A DNA stretch of 64,000 bases from Mycobacterium sp. ITM-2016-00317 (GTDB taxonomy: Bacteria; Actinomycetota; Actinomycetes; Mycobacteriales; Mycobacteriaceae), in contig NZ_CP134399.1 in assembly GCF_002968295.1 (NCBI RefSeq), positions 2,356,001 to 2,420,000 of the forward strand. The letters are read 5' to 3'. Position numbers and translations under genes: made by a program. Shown here in pieces: positions 16,607-27,109 of this stretch. Every line of letters starts with the position of its first letter. Positions within the stretch are counted from its first letter, which is position 1. A model generated the notes under the pieces. It had not been told where the DNA came from and did not search any database. It was given only the letters and a program-made list of their open reading frames with translations.

Positions 16607-17274
16607 GCGTCGGCCTCCTCGCCGGGCGGCAGCGCGGCGATCGCCAGTGCCTCGGCGATGTGCCCGGAGATCGCGGCCAGGTACACCTGATCGCCTGCCT
16701 GGATCATCGTTTTCACGTCCGGCAGCAGCCCGGCGCCGAAGCGGATCAGGAACGCCACCCGGCCCAGGGTCGCCGCCTCCAGCTCGGTGATCCGGCGGCC
16801 CACCCAGGCTTCGTGCAACGCCAGTTCGGTGACCCCGACGTGGCCGCTGGGATCGCGCCACTTGGTGGTCTCGGTCTCCCGGGTCAGCACGTGCAGCAGC
16901 CGGTCGGTGGTCCACGGCACGGTGGCCACGGTGGGGATGCCGAGTCGTTCGTAGACCGCGGCGCGCTTGGCGTCGTAGATGCGCGCGACCACCCGCTGCA
17001 CACCGAAGGTCTCGCGGGCCACCCGCGCGGAGATGATGTTGGAGTTGTCGCCCGAGGACACCGCGGCAAAGGCGCCGGCGTGCTCGATGCCGGCCCGCAC
17101 CAGCACGTCGCGGTCGAACCCCATCCCGAGCACGCGCTCACCCGGGAAGTCGGGGGAGAGCCGGTGGAATGCGGTGCCGTCGCGGTCGATCACGGCGACG
17201 TCGTGGCCGATCCTGGCCAGGCTGTCCGACAGGGATGCGCCCACCCGGCCGCACCCCATCACCACTACACGCAC
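16603..17274 (-). CDS. ceoB: TrkA-family potassium uptake regulator CeoB
   Basis: A 223-residue RCK protein, homologue of Rv2691. It opens with VRVVVMGCGRVGASLSDSL (nucleotide-binding GxGxxG) and DVAVIDRD (acidic residue for the ribose), with a TrkA_C domain at the end (VTELALHEAWVGRRITELEAA). GTG 17274 follows AAAGGA; the longer frame upstream is not conserved. It is divergent from the APC permease gene and the first gene of ceoB-ceoC. Confidence 0.92.
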   Translation of the reverse strand: MRVVVMGCGRVGASLSDSLARIGHDVAVIDRDGTAFHRLSPDFPGERVLGMGFDRDVLVRAGIEHAGAFAAVSSGDNSNIISARVARETFGVQRVVARIYDAKRAAVYERLGIPTVATVPWTTDRLLHVLTRETETTKWRDPSGHVGVTELALHEAWVGRRITELEAATLGRVAFLIRFGAGLLPDVKTMIQAGDQVYLAAISGHIAEALAIAALPPGEEADA

Positions 17275-17359
17275 CTGATGGTCCTTTCCCGGACGGGGTC
17301 GCTGCAAACCCGTGCATCTCGGAACCTACCGCTTCCCGACGGTATTGGACCTTCGGGCA

Positions 17360-17365
17360 TACCCT
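17360..17365 (+). promoter_or_regulatory. -10 box for leaderless APC permease transcript
   Basis: TACCCT ends 8 nt before GTG 17374. Confidence 0.45.
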
Positions 17366-17373
17366 TGGCACTC

Positions 17374-19369
17374 GTGTCCAAGCTTTCGACCGCCGCCAGG
17401 CGCCTGGTGCTGGGCCAGGCCGTTCCGCAGCGACAAGCTGTCGCACACCCTGCTGCCCAAGCGGATAGCGCTGCCGGTCTTCGCCTCCGATGCGCTGTCC
17501 TCGACGGCCTACGCACCCGAGGAGATCTTCCTCGTGCTGTCGGTGGCGGGCCTGGCCGCGTACTCGATGGCGCCGTGGATCGGACTGGCGGTGGCGGCGG
17601 TGATGCTGGTCGTGATCGCCAGCTATCGGCAGAACGTGCACGCCTATCCGTCCGGCGGTGGGGACTACGAGGTGGTGACCACCAACCTGGGTCCCACCGC
17701 GGGCCTGACCGTGGCCAGCGCGCTGCTGGTGGACTACGTGCTGACGGTCGCGGTGTCGATGTCGTCGGCGATGTCGAACATCGGCTCGGCGGTGCCGTTC
17801 GTCAACGAGCACAAGGTCTGGTTCGCCGTCGTCGCGATCCTGGTGCTGGCGTCGCTGAACATGCGCGGGATCCGGGAATCCGGAACGGCTTTCGCGATTC
17901 CGACCTACGCGTTCATGATCGGCATGTACCTGATGCTGGCGTGGGGCTTCTTCCAGATCTACGCGCTGGGCACCCCGCTGCGCGCCGAATCGGCCGACTT
18001 TCACATGCAATCCGAGCACGGGGACATCCTGGGCTTCGCGCTGGTGTTCCTGGTGGCGCGGGCGTTCTCGTCGGGTAGCGCGGCGCTGACGGGCGTGGAG
18101 GCGATCAGCAACGGAGTGCCGGCGTTCCGTAAGCCCAAGTCCCGCAACGCCGCGACCACGCTGCTGCTGCTCGGGGTCATCGCGCTCACGCTGTTCATGG
18201 GGATCATCCTGCTGGCCAGGGCGATCGGCGTGCAGATCGCCGAACGTCCGCTCGAACAACTCGAAGGTGCCCCGCCCGACTATCACCAGAAGACGCTGAT
18301 CGCCCAGCTCGCCGAGACGGTGTTCCACGGTTTCCCGCTCGGGCTGTATCTGATCGCCTCGGTGACCGCGCTGATCCTGGTGCTGGCCGCCAACACGGCC
18401 TTCAACGGTTTCCCGGTGCTGGGATCGATTCTGGCCCAAGACCGTTTCCTGCCGCGCCAGCTGCACACCCGCGGGGACCGGCTGGCGTTCTCCAACGGCA
18501 TCCTGTTCCTGGCCTTCGGCGCCATCGCGTTCGTCGTGGCGTTCCAGGCCGAGGTGACCGCGCTGATCCAGCTCTACATCGTCGGGGTGTTCGTGTCGTT
18601 CACCCTCAGCCAGATCGGCATGGTCCGGCACTGGACCCGGCTGCTGCGCACCGAGACCGAACCGGCCGCGCGCGCACGGATGGTGCGGTCCCGGCTGATC
18701 AACACCGTGGGCCTGCTGTGCACCGGCACCGTGCTGGTCATCGTGGTCGTCACCAAGTTCCTGGTCGGCGCGTGGATCGCGATCCTGGCGATGGCCGCAC
18801 TGTTCGGTGTGATGAAGCTCATCCACCGGCACTACGCCGCGGTCAGCCGCGAGCTGGACGCCCAGGCCGCCGAGACCGAGGACGTGGTGCTGCCCAGCCG
18901 TAACCACGCGATCGTGCTGGTGTCCAACGTGCATCTGCCGACGCTGCGCGCACTGGCCTACGCGCGGGCCACCAGACCCGATGTGCTGGAGGCCATCACG
19001 GTCAGTGTGGACGACGCCGAGACCCGCCAGCTGGTGCACAAGTGGGAGCAGAGCGACATCTCCGTGCCGCTGAAGGTGATCGCGTCGCCGTACCGGGAGA
19101 TCACCCGGCCCGTGCTGGAGTACGTGAAGAGGGTCGGCAAGGACTCACCGCGTACGGTCGTCACCGTGTTCATACCCGAGTACGTCGTGGGGCACTGGTG
19201 GGAACAGTTGCTGCACAATCAGAGTGCGCTGCGGCTGAAGGGCAGATTGCTGTTCGAGCCCAATGTCATGGTGACGTCGGTCCCATGGCAGCTGACCTCC
19301 TCGGAACGGCTCAGGAAGCTGGCGCCGCAATCCGCGCCCGGCGATGCGCGCAAGGGGTTCCTGGAATGA
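17374..19369 (+). CDS. APC superfamily amino acid/K+ permease (Rv2690c homologue), apparent frameshift
   Basis: A 12-helix permease of about 664 residues once a frame break is removed. GTG 17374 starts SKLSTAARRLVLG; the frame then carries one extra C at 17415-17416 (GGGCCAGGCC) before resuming RPFRSDKLSHTLLPKRIALP in the next frame, where the rest of the protein is intact. Helices run to about residue 480 with the GSAALTGVEAISNGVPAF motif of the family, followed by a soluble C-terminal domain. Its neighbours ceoB/ceoC suggest K+-linked transport (inference). ATGA overlap couples it to the next gene. Confidence 0.85.
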
Positions 19370-20553
19370 CCGACGACCTGATCCTGACCACCACGGCCGC
19401 GGCCAACGGCGGCAGTTGTGTTGCGCGCCACGACGGCCGGGTGGTGTTCGTCCGCTACGCGCTGCCCGGGGAGACGGTGCGGGCCCGGCTGGTGGGCGAC
19501 CGGGGTTCGTTCTGGAACGCCGACACCGTCGAGGTGCTCGAGCCGTCGCCCGACCGTATCGACTCGCTGTGCCCGATCGCCGGGGTGGACGGGTCGGGGT
19601 GCTGCGACCTCGCGTTCGCCGAGCCGTCGGCGGTGCGCCGGATCAAGGGCGCGGTGGTGGCGAATCAACTGGTCCGGCTCGGCAACCACCACTGGCGTGA
19701 CGAGTCAGACGCCTCGGCGGAACCGGTGGGCGACGGCCGGGCGACCGGGTGGCGCACCCGGGTGCGGCTGGACACCTCGGTCGACGGGCGCGCGGGATTC
19801 CACCGCTACCACAGCGCCGAGCTGGTGCACCGGCTCGACTGCGCCCAGCTGCCCGAGGGCATGCTCGACGGACTGGCCGAGAACCGGTGGCCCAAGGACA
19901 GCACGGTCCACGTCGTCGTCGACGACGACGGTGTCCGGCACGTCGCCCATTCCGGTCGCGGCCGGCGCACCACCGTCGTCGAGGGCGGCTACGAGGCGGT
20001 GCAGCGGGTGGGCGGGCGCACCTGGCAGGTTCCGGTCACCGCGTTCTGGCAGGCCCACCGCGACGCGCCCGCGCTCTACAGCGGGCTGGTCGCCGAGTGG
20101 GCCCAGCTGCAGCCCGGGATGACCGCCTGGGATCTGTACGGCGGCGCAGGGGTCTTCGCCGCGGCGCTGGCCGAAGGCGTCGGGCCGACGGGCGCGGTGA
20201 CGACGGTGGACACCTCCCGCGGCGCGTCGCGGGCCGCGCGCTCCGCGCTGGCTGACCTCGACAACGTCACCGTGGTGACCGATTCGGTGCGCCGCGCCCT
20301 GGCCGGCCAGGACCGCCGCGCCGACGTCGCCGTGCTGGATCCGCCGCGCACCGGCGCCGGCCGCGAGGTCATCGATCTGCTGGGCGCGGCGGGGGTACCC
20401 CGGATCGTGCACATCGGCTGTGAGGCAGCATCGTTCGCCCGCGATGTGGGCCTCTACCTCGGTCACGGCTATGCGGTCGAGCAGCTGCGGGTGTTCGACT
20501 CGTTCCCGCTGACCCACCACGTGGAGTGCGTCGCGGTGCTTTCCAGGTTGTAA
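19366..20553 (+). CDS. TrmA/RumA-type RNA (uracil-5) methyltransferase (Rv2689c homologue)
   Basis: A 395-residue class I SAM-dependent methyltransferase. A TRAM-like RNA-binding segment (about 1-60) is followed by a Cys cluster (CPIAGVDGSGCCDLAFAEP) resembling the RumA iron-sulphur region. The catalytic domain has WDLYGGAGVFAAALAEGVG (SAM loop), VLDPPRTGAG and HIGCEAASFARD with the candidate nucleophilic Cys. Target base, tRNA or rRNA, cannot be told from sequence. Its ATG overlaps the permease stop. Confidence 0.9.
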   Translation: MTDDLILTTTAAANGGSCVARHDGRVVFVRYALPGETVRARLVGDRGSFWNADTVEVLEPSPDRIDSLCPIAGVDGSGCCDLAFAEPSAVRRIKGAVVANQLVRLGNHHWRDESDASAEPVGDGRATGWRTRVRLDTSVDGRAGFHRYHSAELVHRLDCAQLPEGMLDGLAENRWPKDSTVHVVVDDDGVRHVAHSGRGRRTTVVEGGYEAVQRVGGRTWQVPVTAFWQAHRDAPALYSGLVAEWAQLQPGMTAWDLYGGAGVFAAALAEGVGPTGAVTTVDTSRGASRAARSALADLDNVTVVTDSVRRALAGQDRRADVAVLDPPRTGAGREVIDLLGAAGVPRIVHIGCEAASFARDVGLYLGHGYAVEQLRVFDSFPLTHHVECVAVLSRL

Positions 20554-20628
20554 GGTGACCGTCCACAGGTGTGCCGGGAAGTCTGGTCGGCGGTACGTTC
20601 AGAGACGCCGAACAACGAGGCAGGCCTT

Positions 20629-21980
20629 GTGACATCCGATCCACGCAGACAACGTCTACAGCTCACTCCGTTCTCACGCGGCTCGTGGGCCGAGACCAGC
20701 AGGGTCACCGAGATCCTGCGCAAGGAGACCGTCGGCGGGGTGATCCTGCTGATCGCGGCCGCCGCTGCGCTCCTGTGGGCCAATTCCCCGTGGTCGGAGT
20801 CCTACTTCGCGCTGCGCGACCTCGAGCTCGGCGGCGAGCCGTTCGGACTGCACCTGGACCTGAGCGTCGGGACCTGGGCCGCCGACGGGCTGCTGGCCAT
20901 CTTCTTCTTCGTCGTCGGGCTGGAACTCAAACGCGAGTTCGTCGCCGGTGACCTGCGCGACCCCAGCCGGGCCGCGCTGCCGATCGCGGCCGCGGTGGGC
21001 GGCATGGTCGTGCCCGCACTGATCTTCGTCGCGATCACCGCCGGCGCGGCGAGGGGGCGGTGCGCGGTTGGGCGATCCCGACCGCCACCGACATCGCGTT
21101 CGCGGTCGCGGTGCTGGCGGTGATCTCCACGCATCTGCCGTCGGCGTTGCGCACCTTCCTGCTGACCCTGGCCGTCGTCGACGACCTGCTGGCGGTCACG
21201 GTGATCGCGGTGTTCTACACCGAGGACATCAACGCGACGGCACTGGCCCTGGCCGCGGTGCCACTGGCACTCTTCGGTTTCTGCGTGCAGCGGCGGGTGC
21301 GGTCGTGGTGGGTGCTCATCCCGCTCGCGGTGGTGACCTGGGTCCTGGTGCACGAGTCCGGCGTGCACGCCACCGTGGCGGGCGTACTCCTCGGCTTCCT
21401 GGTGCCGGTGCTGCGCAGCCAGGCCGCCGGGGGACCGGAGGCGGGACCGGGCCTGGCCGAGCACTTCGAACACCGCCTCCGGCCGATCTCGGCGGGTGTG
21501 GCGATCCCGGTGTTCGCGTTCTTCGCGGCCGGGGTGAGCCTGGGGGGCGCCAGCGGTCTGGCCCGGGCGTTCAGCGACCCCATCACCCTGGGCATCGTCG
21601 CGGGGCTGGTGCTCGGCAAGCCGATCGGCATCTTCCTGACCACCAGGGTGCTGGTGGCCGTGTCCCGGGCGAAACTGGACGCTGCGCTGCGCTGGGTGGA
21701 CGTGCTCGGGGTGTCCATGCTGGCGGGCATCGGGTTCACCGTGTCGCTGCTGATCGGTGATCTGGCCTACGGATTGGGCTCCGAACGTGACGAATTTGTG
21801 AAGGTCGGGGTGTTGTCGGGATCACTGTTTGCGGCCGCCGTGGCCACCGTGGTCCTGCTCACCAGAAACCGTGCCTACCGGCGCATTTACCGTGAAGAAT
21901 CGGTCGACGCCGACTATGACGGAGTGCCGGATGTGTACCAGACTCAACAGGACCGGCCGGCGGGGCCGTGCGTAGACTGA
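20629..21980 (+). CDS. nhaA: Na+/H+ antiporter NhaA, apparent frameshift
   Basis: A membrane antiporter exporting Na+ in exchange for H+, about 450 residues when repaired. GTG 20629 is preceded by GAGGCAGG. The first frame carries [20 protein letters not shown] and [13 protein letters not shown]; a missing base near 21047 (GGCGCGGCGAG) shifts the frame, and the second resumes [19 protein letters not shown] and [14 protein letters not shown], with the two conserved transport aspartates, then eight further helices. An essential-looking, otherwise perfect gene argues for a sequencing error. It is followed 4 bp later by dxs. Confidence 0.88.
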
Positions 21981-21984
21981 CGGG

Positions 21985-23898
21985 ATGCTTGAACAGATCC
22001 GCGGTCCCGCAGATCTACAACACCTGTCGCAGGCGCAACTGGAGGAACTGGCTCGGGAGATCCGAGATTTCCTGATTCACAAGGTTGCTGCCACGGGTGG
22101 ACACCTGGGACCCAACCTCGGCGTGGTCGAGTTGACGCTTGCCCTGCACCGGGTCTTCGACTCTCCGCACGATCCGATCGTGTTCGACACCGGGCATCAG
22201 GCCTACGTACACAAGATGCTCACCGGCCGCAGCCAGGACTTCGGTTCGCTGCGCAAGAAGGACGGCCTGTCCGGCTACCCGTCGCGCGCCGAGAGCGAGC
22301 ACGACTGGGTGGAGTCCAGCCACGCCAGCTCGGCGCTGTCCTACGCCGACGGATTGGCCAAGGCCTTCGAGTTGTCCGGGCACCGCAACCGGCACGTGGT
22401 GGCGGTGGTCGGCGACGGCGCGCTCACCGGCGGCATGTGCTGGGAGGCGATGAACAACATCGCCGCGTCGCGGCGTCCGGTGGTCATCGTCGTCAACGAC
22501 AACGGCCGTAGCTATGCGCCGACGATCGGCGGGTTCGCCGAGCACCTCGCCGGGCTCCGGCTGCAGCCGGGCTACGAGCGCGTGCTGGAGGAGGGCCGCA
22601 AGGCCGTCCGCGGCGTGCCGATGATCGGCGAGTTCTGCTATCAGTGCATGCACAGCATCAAGGCGGGCATCAAGGATGCGCTGTCGCCACAGGTGATGTT
22701 CACCGATCTCGGCCTGAAGTACGTGGGGCCGATCGACGGCCACGACGAGCACGCCGTGGAGGGTGCGCTGCGCCATGCCCGCGCGTTCAACGCGCCGGTG
22801 GTGGTGCACGTGGTGACCCGCAAGGGCATGGGCTATTCCCACGCGGAGAACGACCTCGACGACCAGATGCACGCGTGCGGGGTCATCGACCCGCAGACCG
22901 GGCTGGCCACCTCGGTGCCGGGTCCCGGCTGGACCTCCACGTTCTCCGAGGCGTTGATCCGGCTGGCGGCCAAGCGCCGCGACATCGTGGCGATCACCGC
23001 CGCGATGCCCGGGCCCACCGGGCTGAGCGCATTCCGGGAGAGTTTCCCGGACCGCTTCTTCGACGTGGGCATCGCCGAGCAGCATGCGATGACGTCGGCC
23101 GCGGGGCTGGCGATGGGTGGCATGCACCCGGTGGTGGCGATCTATTCGACGTTCCTCAACCGCGCGTTCGACCAGATGCTGATGGACGTGGCGCTGCACA
23201 AGCTTCCGGTGACGATCGTGCTGGACCGGTCCGGGGTCACCGGGCCGGACGGCGCCAGCCACAACGGCATGTGGGACCTGTCGCTGCTGGGCATCGTGCC
23301 CGGCATGCGGGTCGCCGCGCCGCGCGACGGCGCCCGGCTGCTCGAGGAACTCGGCGAGGCCGTCGAGACCAAAGACGGGCCGACCGCCGTGCGGTTCCCG
23401 AAAGGCGATGTCGGCGAGGACATCCCGGCACTCGAACGGCGTGACGGGGTGGACATCCTGGCCGTGCCCGCCGACGGGCTGTCCGAGGACGTGCTGGTGG
23501 TCGCCGTCGGTCCGTTCGCCGCGATGGCGCTGGCGGTTGCCGAGCGGCTGCGCAACCAGGGCATCGGCGTGACGGTGGTGGACCCGCGGTGGGTGCTGCC
23601 GGTCCCCGAGCTCATCGCGACGCTGGCGCCCCGGCACAAGCTGGTCGTCACCATCGAGGACAACGGCGGTCACGGCGGGGTCGGATCAGCGGTGTCGAGT
23701 GCGTTGCGGCGCAAGGAGATCGACGTGCCGTGCCGTGACGCCGCGCTGCCGCAGGAGTTCTTCGCCCACGCCTCGCGCGGTGAGGTGCTGGCCGAGGTAG
23801 GCCTGACCGAGCGCAACATCGCCCGCCAGATCACCGGCTGGGTGGCGGCGCTCGGCGCTGCCGACGGCGACCGCGAAGTCAGCGAGCGCGTGGACTGA
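21985..23898 (+). CDS. dxs: 1-deoxy-D-xylulose-5-phosphate synthase
   Basis: A 637-residue thiamine diphosphate enzyme that condenses pyruvate and glyceraldehyde 3-phosphate, the first step of the MEP isoprenoid pathway. Present are [19 protein letters not shown], the ThDP/Mg2+ motif [18 protein letters not shown]...NDNG, the catalytic region [17 protein letters not shown] and the C-terminal transketolase domain. Start is ATG 21985. Full length for the family. Confidence 0.97.
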   Translation: MLEQIRGPADLQHLSQAQLEELAREIRDFLIHKVAATGGHLGPNLGVVELTLALHRVFDSPHDPIVFDTGHQAYVHKMLTGRSQDFGSLRKKDGLSGYPSRAESEHDWVESSHASSALSYADGLAKAFELSGHRNRHVVAVVGDGALTGGMCWEAMNNIAASRRPVVIVVNDNGRSYAPTIGGFAEHLAGLRLQPGYERVLEEGRKAVRGVPMIGEFCYQCMHSIKAGIKDALSPQVMFTDLGLKYVGPIDGHDEHAVEGALRHARAFNAPVVVHVVTRKGMGYSHAENDLDDQMHACGVIDPQTGLATSVPGPGWTSTFSEALIRLAAKRRDIVAITAAMPGPTGLSAFRESFPDRFFDVGIAEQHAMTSAAGLAMGGMHPVVAIYSTFLNRAFDQMLMDVALHKLPVTIVLDRSGVTGPDGASHNGMWDLSLLGIVPGMRVAAPRDGARLLEELGEAVETKDGPTAVRFPKGDVGEDIPALERRDGVDILAVPADGLSEDVLVVAVGPFAAMALAVAERLRNQGIGVTVVDPRWVLPVPELIATLAPRHKLVVTIEDNGGHGGVGSAVSSALRRKEIDVPCRDAALPQEFFAHASRGEVLAEVGLTERNIARQITGWVAALGAADGDREVSERVD

Positions 23899-23900
23899 CG

Positions 23901-25091
23901 GTGCTGAGGACTTTCTCCGCACGCCTCGCGGCGGCGGTTCTGCTGATGATCTCTGCGCTGGTGACCGGTGTGTCCCCGGCGAACGCCGGGACCCCGGTGT
24001 GGTCGGGTCTCGACGCCAGGAGTTGGGTCGCGCCCGCGGCGTCGCCGGGCACGCTGCTGGAGACGGTGACGCTGGATCCGGCGCTGTCGGTGCCGGGCGC
24101 AGCCGCGGCGTACCGCATCCTGTACTCCACCATCGACCAGCACGACCGCCCGGCGGTCAGCACCGCTGTGGTGTTCACCCCGAAAACCGTGGCTCCGCAA
24201 GGCGGCTGGCCGGTGGTGGCGTGGGCGCACGGCACCGTCGGGCTCGGTGACGACTGCGCCCCGTCGGCGCTGCCGCGCAGCGACCGCGACGGCGAGTACC
24301 TGTCGCACTGGCTCGACCAGGGTTACGCCGTGGTCGGCAGCGACTACACCGGTCTGGGCACGCCGGGTCTGATGAGCTACCTCAACAGCCGGACCACCGC
24401 CCGGGCTGTGGTGGATTCGGTGATCGCGGCTCACCAGATGGGTCTGGACCTGTCGCCGAAGTGGGCGGTGGTCGGGCAGTCCCAGGGTGGCGGAGCCGCC
24501 GTGGCGACCGCCCGCTGGGCCACCGAGTTCAGCGCCGGACACGGACTCGACTACCGCGGCGTCGTGGCCACCGGCACCCCGGCCAACGTCGAGACCATCG
24601 TCAAGCAGGCGGGCCCCGACATGGCCGTTCCGGCCGAACTCGGTCCGATGGGCAGCGCCTACACCGCCTACATCGTCGCGGCGCTGCGGGAGGCCCGTCC
24701 CGACCTCGATCTGGACGCGGTGCTGACCCCTGCGGGCCGCGCCGCCGCCGACAAGGCCGAGACGCTCTGTGCCGGTGAGCTTCCCGGCGCCCTCGACGGG
24801 TTGACGGTGCCCGGATTCTTCACCGCGCCGATCGCGTCGATCCCCGGCGCCGGCGAGGCGATCGATGCGTTCATGGGCATCCCGGCGGACGGTTACGACC
24901 GGCCGATCTTCCTCGGTGTCGGTCTGCAGGATCGCGACGTGCCCCCGGATCTGACCCTGCGGTTCGCCGAGCGGTTGACGGCCAACGGCCAGGACGTGAC
25001 GCTGAAGGTGTACCCGGACTCCGACCACAGCGGTACGGTGCTGACGTCGATGCCGGATTCGAGCGCGTTCCTGTCGCGGGTGCTGGCCTGA
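23901..25091 (+). CDS. Secreted lipase/esterase (secretory lipase family)
   Basis: A 396-residue exported alpha/beta hydrolase. It has a Sec signal peptide (about 1-29, cleavage after ANA), the oxyanion loop VVAWAHGTVG, Ser194 in the elbow GQSQGGG, a late Asp in LQDRDVPPDL and a C-terminal His in DSDHSG. It belongs to the LIP/Tri-acylglycerol lipase type (PF03583) used on lipid esters outside the cell (family knowledge). GTG 23901 begins 2 bp after dxs stops, so co-transcription with dxs is likely. Confidence 0.87.
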   Translation: MLRTFSARLAAAVLLMISALVTGVSPANAGTPVWSGLDARSWVAPAASPGTLLETVTLDPALSVPGAAAAYRILYSTIDQHDRPAVSTAVVFTPKTVAPQGGWPVVAWAHGTVGLGDDCAPSALPRSDRDGEYLSHWLDQGYAVVGSDYTGLGTPGLMSYLNSRTTARAVVDSVIAAHQMGLDLSPKWAVVGQSQGGGAAVATARWATEFSAGHGLDYRGVVATGTPANVETIVKQAGPDMAVPAELGPMGSAYTAYIVAALREARPDLDLDAVLTPAGRAAADKAETLCAGELPGALDGLTVPGFFTAPIASIPGAGEAIDAFMGIPADGYDRPIFLGVGLQDRDVPPDLTLRFAERLTANGQDVTLKVYPDSDHSGTVLTSMPDSSAFLSRVLA

Positions 25092-25134
25092 GCGCTGCCG
25101 GTCAGCGCGCGAACCGCGGTCTGCGGGCAGAAGT

Positions 25135-25173
25135 TTGACTCGTTGGCACAGGTGATCGCATAGTGTATCCAAT
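25135..25173 (+). promoter_or_regulatory. gntR promoter with GntR operator (site 1)
   Basis: TTGACT (25135-25140) is followed after 18 bp by CATAGT (25159-25164). The operator-like ATAGTGTATCCAAT (25160-25173) covers the -10 and is flanked by 7-bp inverted arms AGGTGAT (25150-25156) and ATCACCT (25172-25178). This suggests autoregulation. Confidence 0.65.
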
Positions 25174-25192
25174 CACCTGAAAGCGAGAGCCG

Positions 25193-25957
25193 ATGTCACC
25201 GCGCACCGCAACCAATCGTTCCGGACCCCGGAACAACAACGAGGGCGACGCGTCGAGGGCCCCGGCCGCGGATGCCGATCGGGGACGCCGGTCGGATTTC
25301 GTCCGCCCCAAGACCGCCCAGCAGGCCGTCGCGGAGGCGCTGCGGCACGACATCACCACCGGCAAGCTGGCCCCCGGAAGCTGGATCGTGCAGGAGGCGG
25401 TCGCCGAGCAGTTCGGCATGTCGCGCATCCCGATCCGCGAAGCGCTCAAGACGCTGGAGGCCGAGGAGTACATCACCTACGTGCCGCACAGCGGCTACCG
25501 CGTCACCAAACTCAGCCTGACTGACCTGGTCGAGGTGTTCACCCTGCGCGCCATCCTGGAGGAGGCGCTGATCCGGGATGCGATGCCCGGGGTCACCGAC
25601 CAGATCGTCGACGAGATGCGCAGCTGCAACGCCGAGATGGACAAGGCGCTCGCCGAGGGCGATCTGATCTCGGTCGGCGTCTTCAACCGGCAGTTCCATT
25701 TCCTGACCTTCCACGCCAGCGGGATGGCCCGCACCAAACGCATCGTCACCCAGTTGTGGAACACCGCCGACGCGTACCGGCCGATGTACTCGACGCTGCT
25801 CGACATGCCGAAGGTGTGCCACGAGCACGTGGCGATGATCGACGCGATGGCCGCGCGTGACGTCGAACGGATGGTGGCGCTCAACAACGAGCACCGCGCC
25901 CACGCGATCGAGCCGATCCACCGGATCTTCGAGTCCGAGCCGGACACGACGGCGTGA
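25193..25957 (+). CDS. GntR/FadR-family transcriptional regulator of the catabolic island
   Basis: A 254-residue regulator. A disordered N-terminal 35 residues precede a winged HTH (QQAVAEALRHDITTGKLAPG, then FGMSRIPIREALKTLEAEEY, about 40-105) and an FCD all-helical ligand domain (about 115-235) with the metal-site pattern D/E...H...H (VFNRQFHFLTFHASG, HVAMIDAMAARD, HRAHAIEP). FCD regulators respond to small carboxylates. Four copies of a shared motif across 25-37 kb suggest its regulon. Its stop overlaps the next GTG start. Confidence 0.9.
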   Translation: MSPRTATNRSGPRNNNEGDASRAPAADADRGRRSDFVRPKTAQQAVAEALRHDITTGKLAPGSWIVQEAVAEQFGMSRIPIREALKTLEAEEYITYVPHSGYRVTKLSLTDLVEVFTLRAILEEALIRDAMPGVTDQIVDEMRSCNAEMDKALAEGDLISVGVFNRQFHFLTFHASGMARTKRIVTQLWNTADAYRPMYSTLLDMPKVCHEHVAMIDAMAARDVERMVALNNEHRAHAIEPIHRIFESEPDTTA

Positions 25958-26409
25958 CGGTCGCCGACCGGCTGCGCGAGTTGGGGCTGTCCCTTCCCGC
26001 CGCGCCGCCCCCGAAGGGTGCCTATTTCCCGAGCCGGCGGTGCGGCGATCAGCTCTGGGTCTCGGGTGCGACGGCCCGCCGGGCCGGGGTGCCCGCGCTG
26101 CGCGGGATCGTCGGCGACGATGTGAGCGTCGAGACCGCCCAGGAACAGGCGGCACTGGCCGCGTTGAATCTTCTCGGCTCGATCGACGCCGCGGTGGGGC
26201 TGGATGCGGTACGCGCGGTGGTGCAGCTGCGCGGCTATGTGCGCGCGGTCGGCGAATTCGACGCCCATCCGACGGTCATCGACGGTGCGTCGCAGGTGCT
26301 GATCGACGTGTTCGGTGCGGACGTCGGCGCGCACGCGCGGACCGCGATCGGTGTCGCGTCGCTGCCGGGCGGTGCCTGCGTGGAACTTGACCTCGTAGTC
26401 AGCGTCTAG
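25954..26409 (+). CDS. RidA-family protein of the catabolic island
   Basis: A 151-residue RidA/YjgF paralogue (MTVADRLRELGLSLP opening, then LWVSGATARRAGVPALRG, QAALAALNLLGSI, VVQLRGYVRAVGEF). This subgroup often sits in degradation clusters and may hydrolyse enamine or imine intermediates. The usual active-site Arg of true RidA near the C terminus is not obvious in HARTAIGVASLPGG, so deaminase function is uncertain. GTGA overlap with gntR couples its translation. Confidence 0.83.
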   Translation: MTVADRLRELGLSLPAAPPPKGAYFPSRRCGDQLWVSGATARRAGVPALRGIVGDDVSVETAQEQAALAALNLLGSIDAAVGLDAVRAVVQLRGYVRAVGEFDAHPTVIDGASQVLIDVFGADVGAHARTAIGVASLPGGACVELDLVVSV

Positions 26410-26413
26410 GTGG

Positions 26414-27016
26414 TCAGCGTCGTGCAGGGCTGAGGCGGTCCAGCCAGCGCCCGATCGCCAGGCCCAGGGCGAGTCCGGCGAATCCGTTGGCCGCCAACGT
26501 GATCCATTCCGGTCGTGGTGCCGGGGCCGGGCGTGACGGGCGTTCGGTGATCGCGGCGGCAGACGGTGTGGGGCCGCCGACGATCACGGCGTCGAGCCGT
26601 TCGACGAACTGGCCGATGATGCGATTGCTCACCGGCACGATCGCGCTCTTGCCGAATTGGGCGATGCGGCCGCTGAGTTCGAGGTCGGTGGTGACGGTGA
26701 CGGCCGTCCTGCCGGCCTGTTCGCGGGCCACCAGGCGCACCGTGGCCTCGGTCGAGCCGTTGCCCTTCCGGTCGGCGGCCGTGCCGGAGACCACCATCTC
26801 CCTGGCGGCGTCGTCCTGGGTGACCAGAGTCGCCTTGCCTGCCAACGTCATTCCGATCGGGCCGACCTTGACAGTGACGTGGGCGTGGTAGTCGGCGCCG
26901 TCACGGTGGTCCAGTTCGGCGCCCGGGACGCACCGGACGACGGTCGGGATGTCGGTGAGCACCGCCCACGCGTCGTCCAGCGGCGCGTCGACCGTGAACT
27001 CGTTGATGAGTTTCAT
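26414..27016 (-). CDS. CoxG-like SRPBCC protein with C-terminal membrane anchor
   Basis: A 200-residue protein. A SRPBCC/CoxG fold (about 1-145) opens MKLINEFTVDAPLDDAWAVL with VRCVPGAELD and KVGPIGMTLAGKATL, and a Pro-rich linker leads to one C-terminal transmembrane helix (ITLAANGFAGLALGLAIG). In Oligotropha, CoxG recruits CO dehydrogenase to the membrane. The Mo hydroxylase genes at 32-35.6 kb make a similar anchoring role plausible (inference). It is divergent from the LLM gene. Confidence 0.86.
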   Translation of the reverse strand: MKLINEFTVDAPLDDAWAVLTDIPTVVRCVPGAELDHRDGADYHAHVTVKVGPIGMTLAGKATLVTQDDAAREMVVSGTAADRKGNGSTEATVRLVAREQAGRTAVTVTTDLELSGRIAQFGKSAIVPVSNRIIGQFVERLDAVIVGGPTPSAAAITERPSRPAPAPRPEWITLAANGFAGLALGLAIGRWLDRLSPARR

Positions 27017-27056
27017 TCGCTGCCTCCGGTTGTGGTTCGGACCACGTCACCCTACG

Positions 27057-27070
27057 ATTGGATACGATAT
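27057..27070 (-). promoter_or_regulatory. GntR operator-like site 2 between CoxG-like and LLM genes
   Basis: ATATCGTATCCAAT on the minus strand matches site 1 at 12 of 14 positions. It lies 41 bp before the coxG-like start and 39 bp before the LLM start, and is oriented toward the coxG-like gene. TATCGT within it could be a -10. Confidence 0.55.
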
Positions 27071-27109
27071 ACAGCAATCTCAAACTCGCCCCCGAGGAGG
27101 CTTTTCCGA

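Noticed and set aside
22015-23673. 552-codon minus-strand frame across dxs
   Set aside because: High-GC antisense shadow; the + strand encodes an intact DXS.
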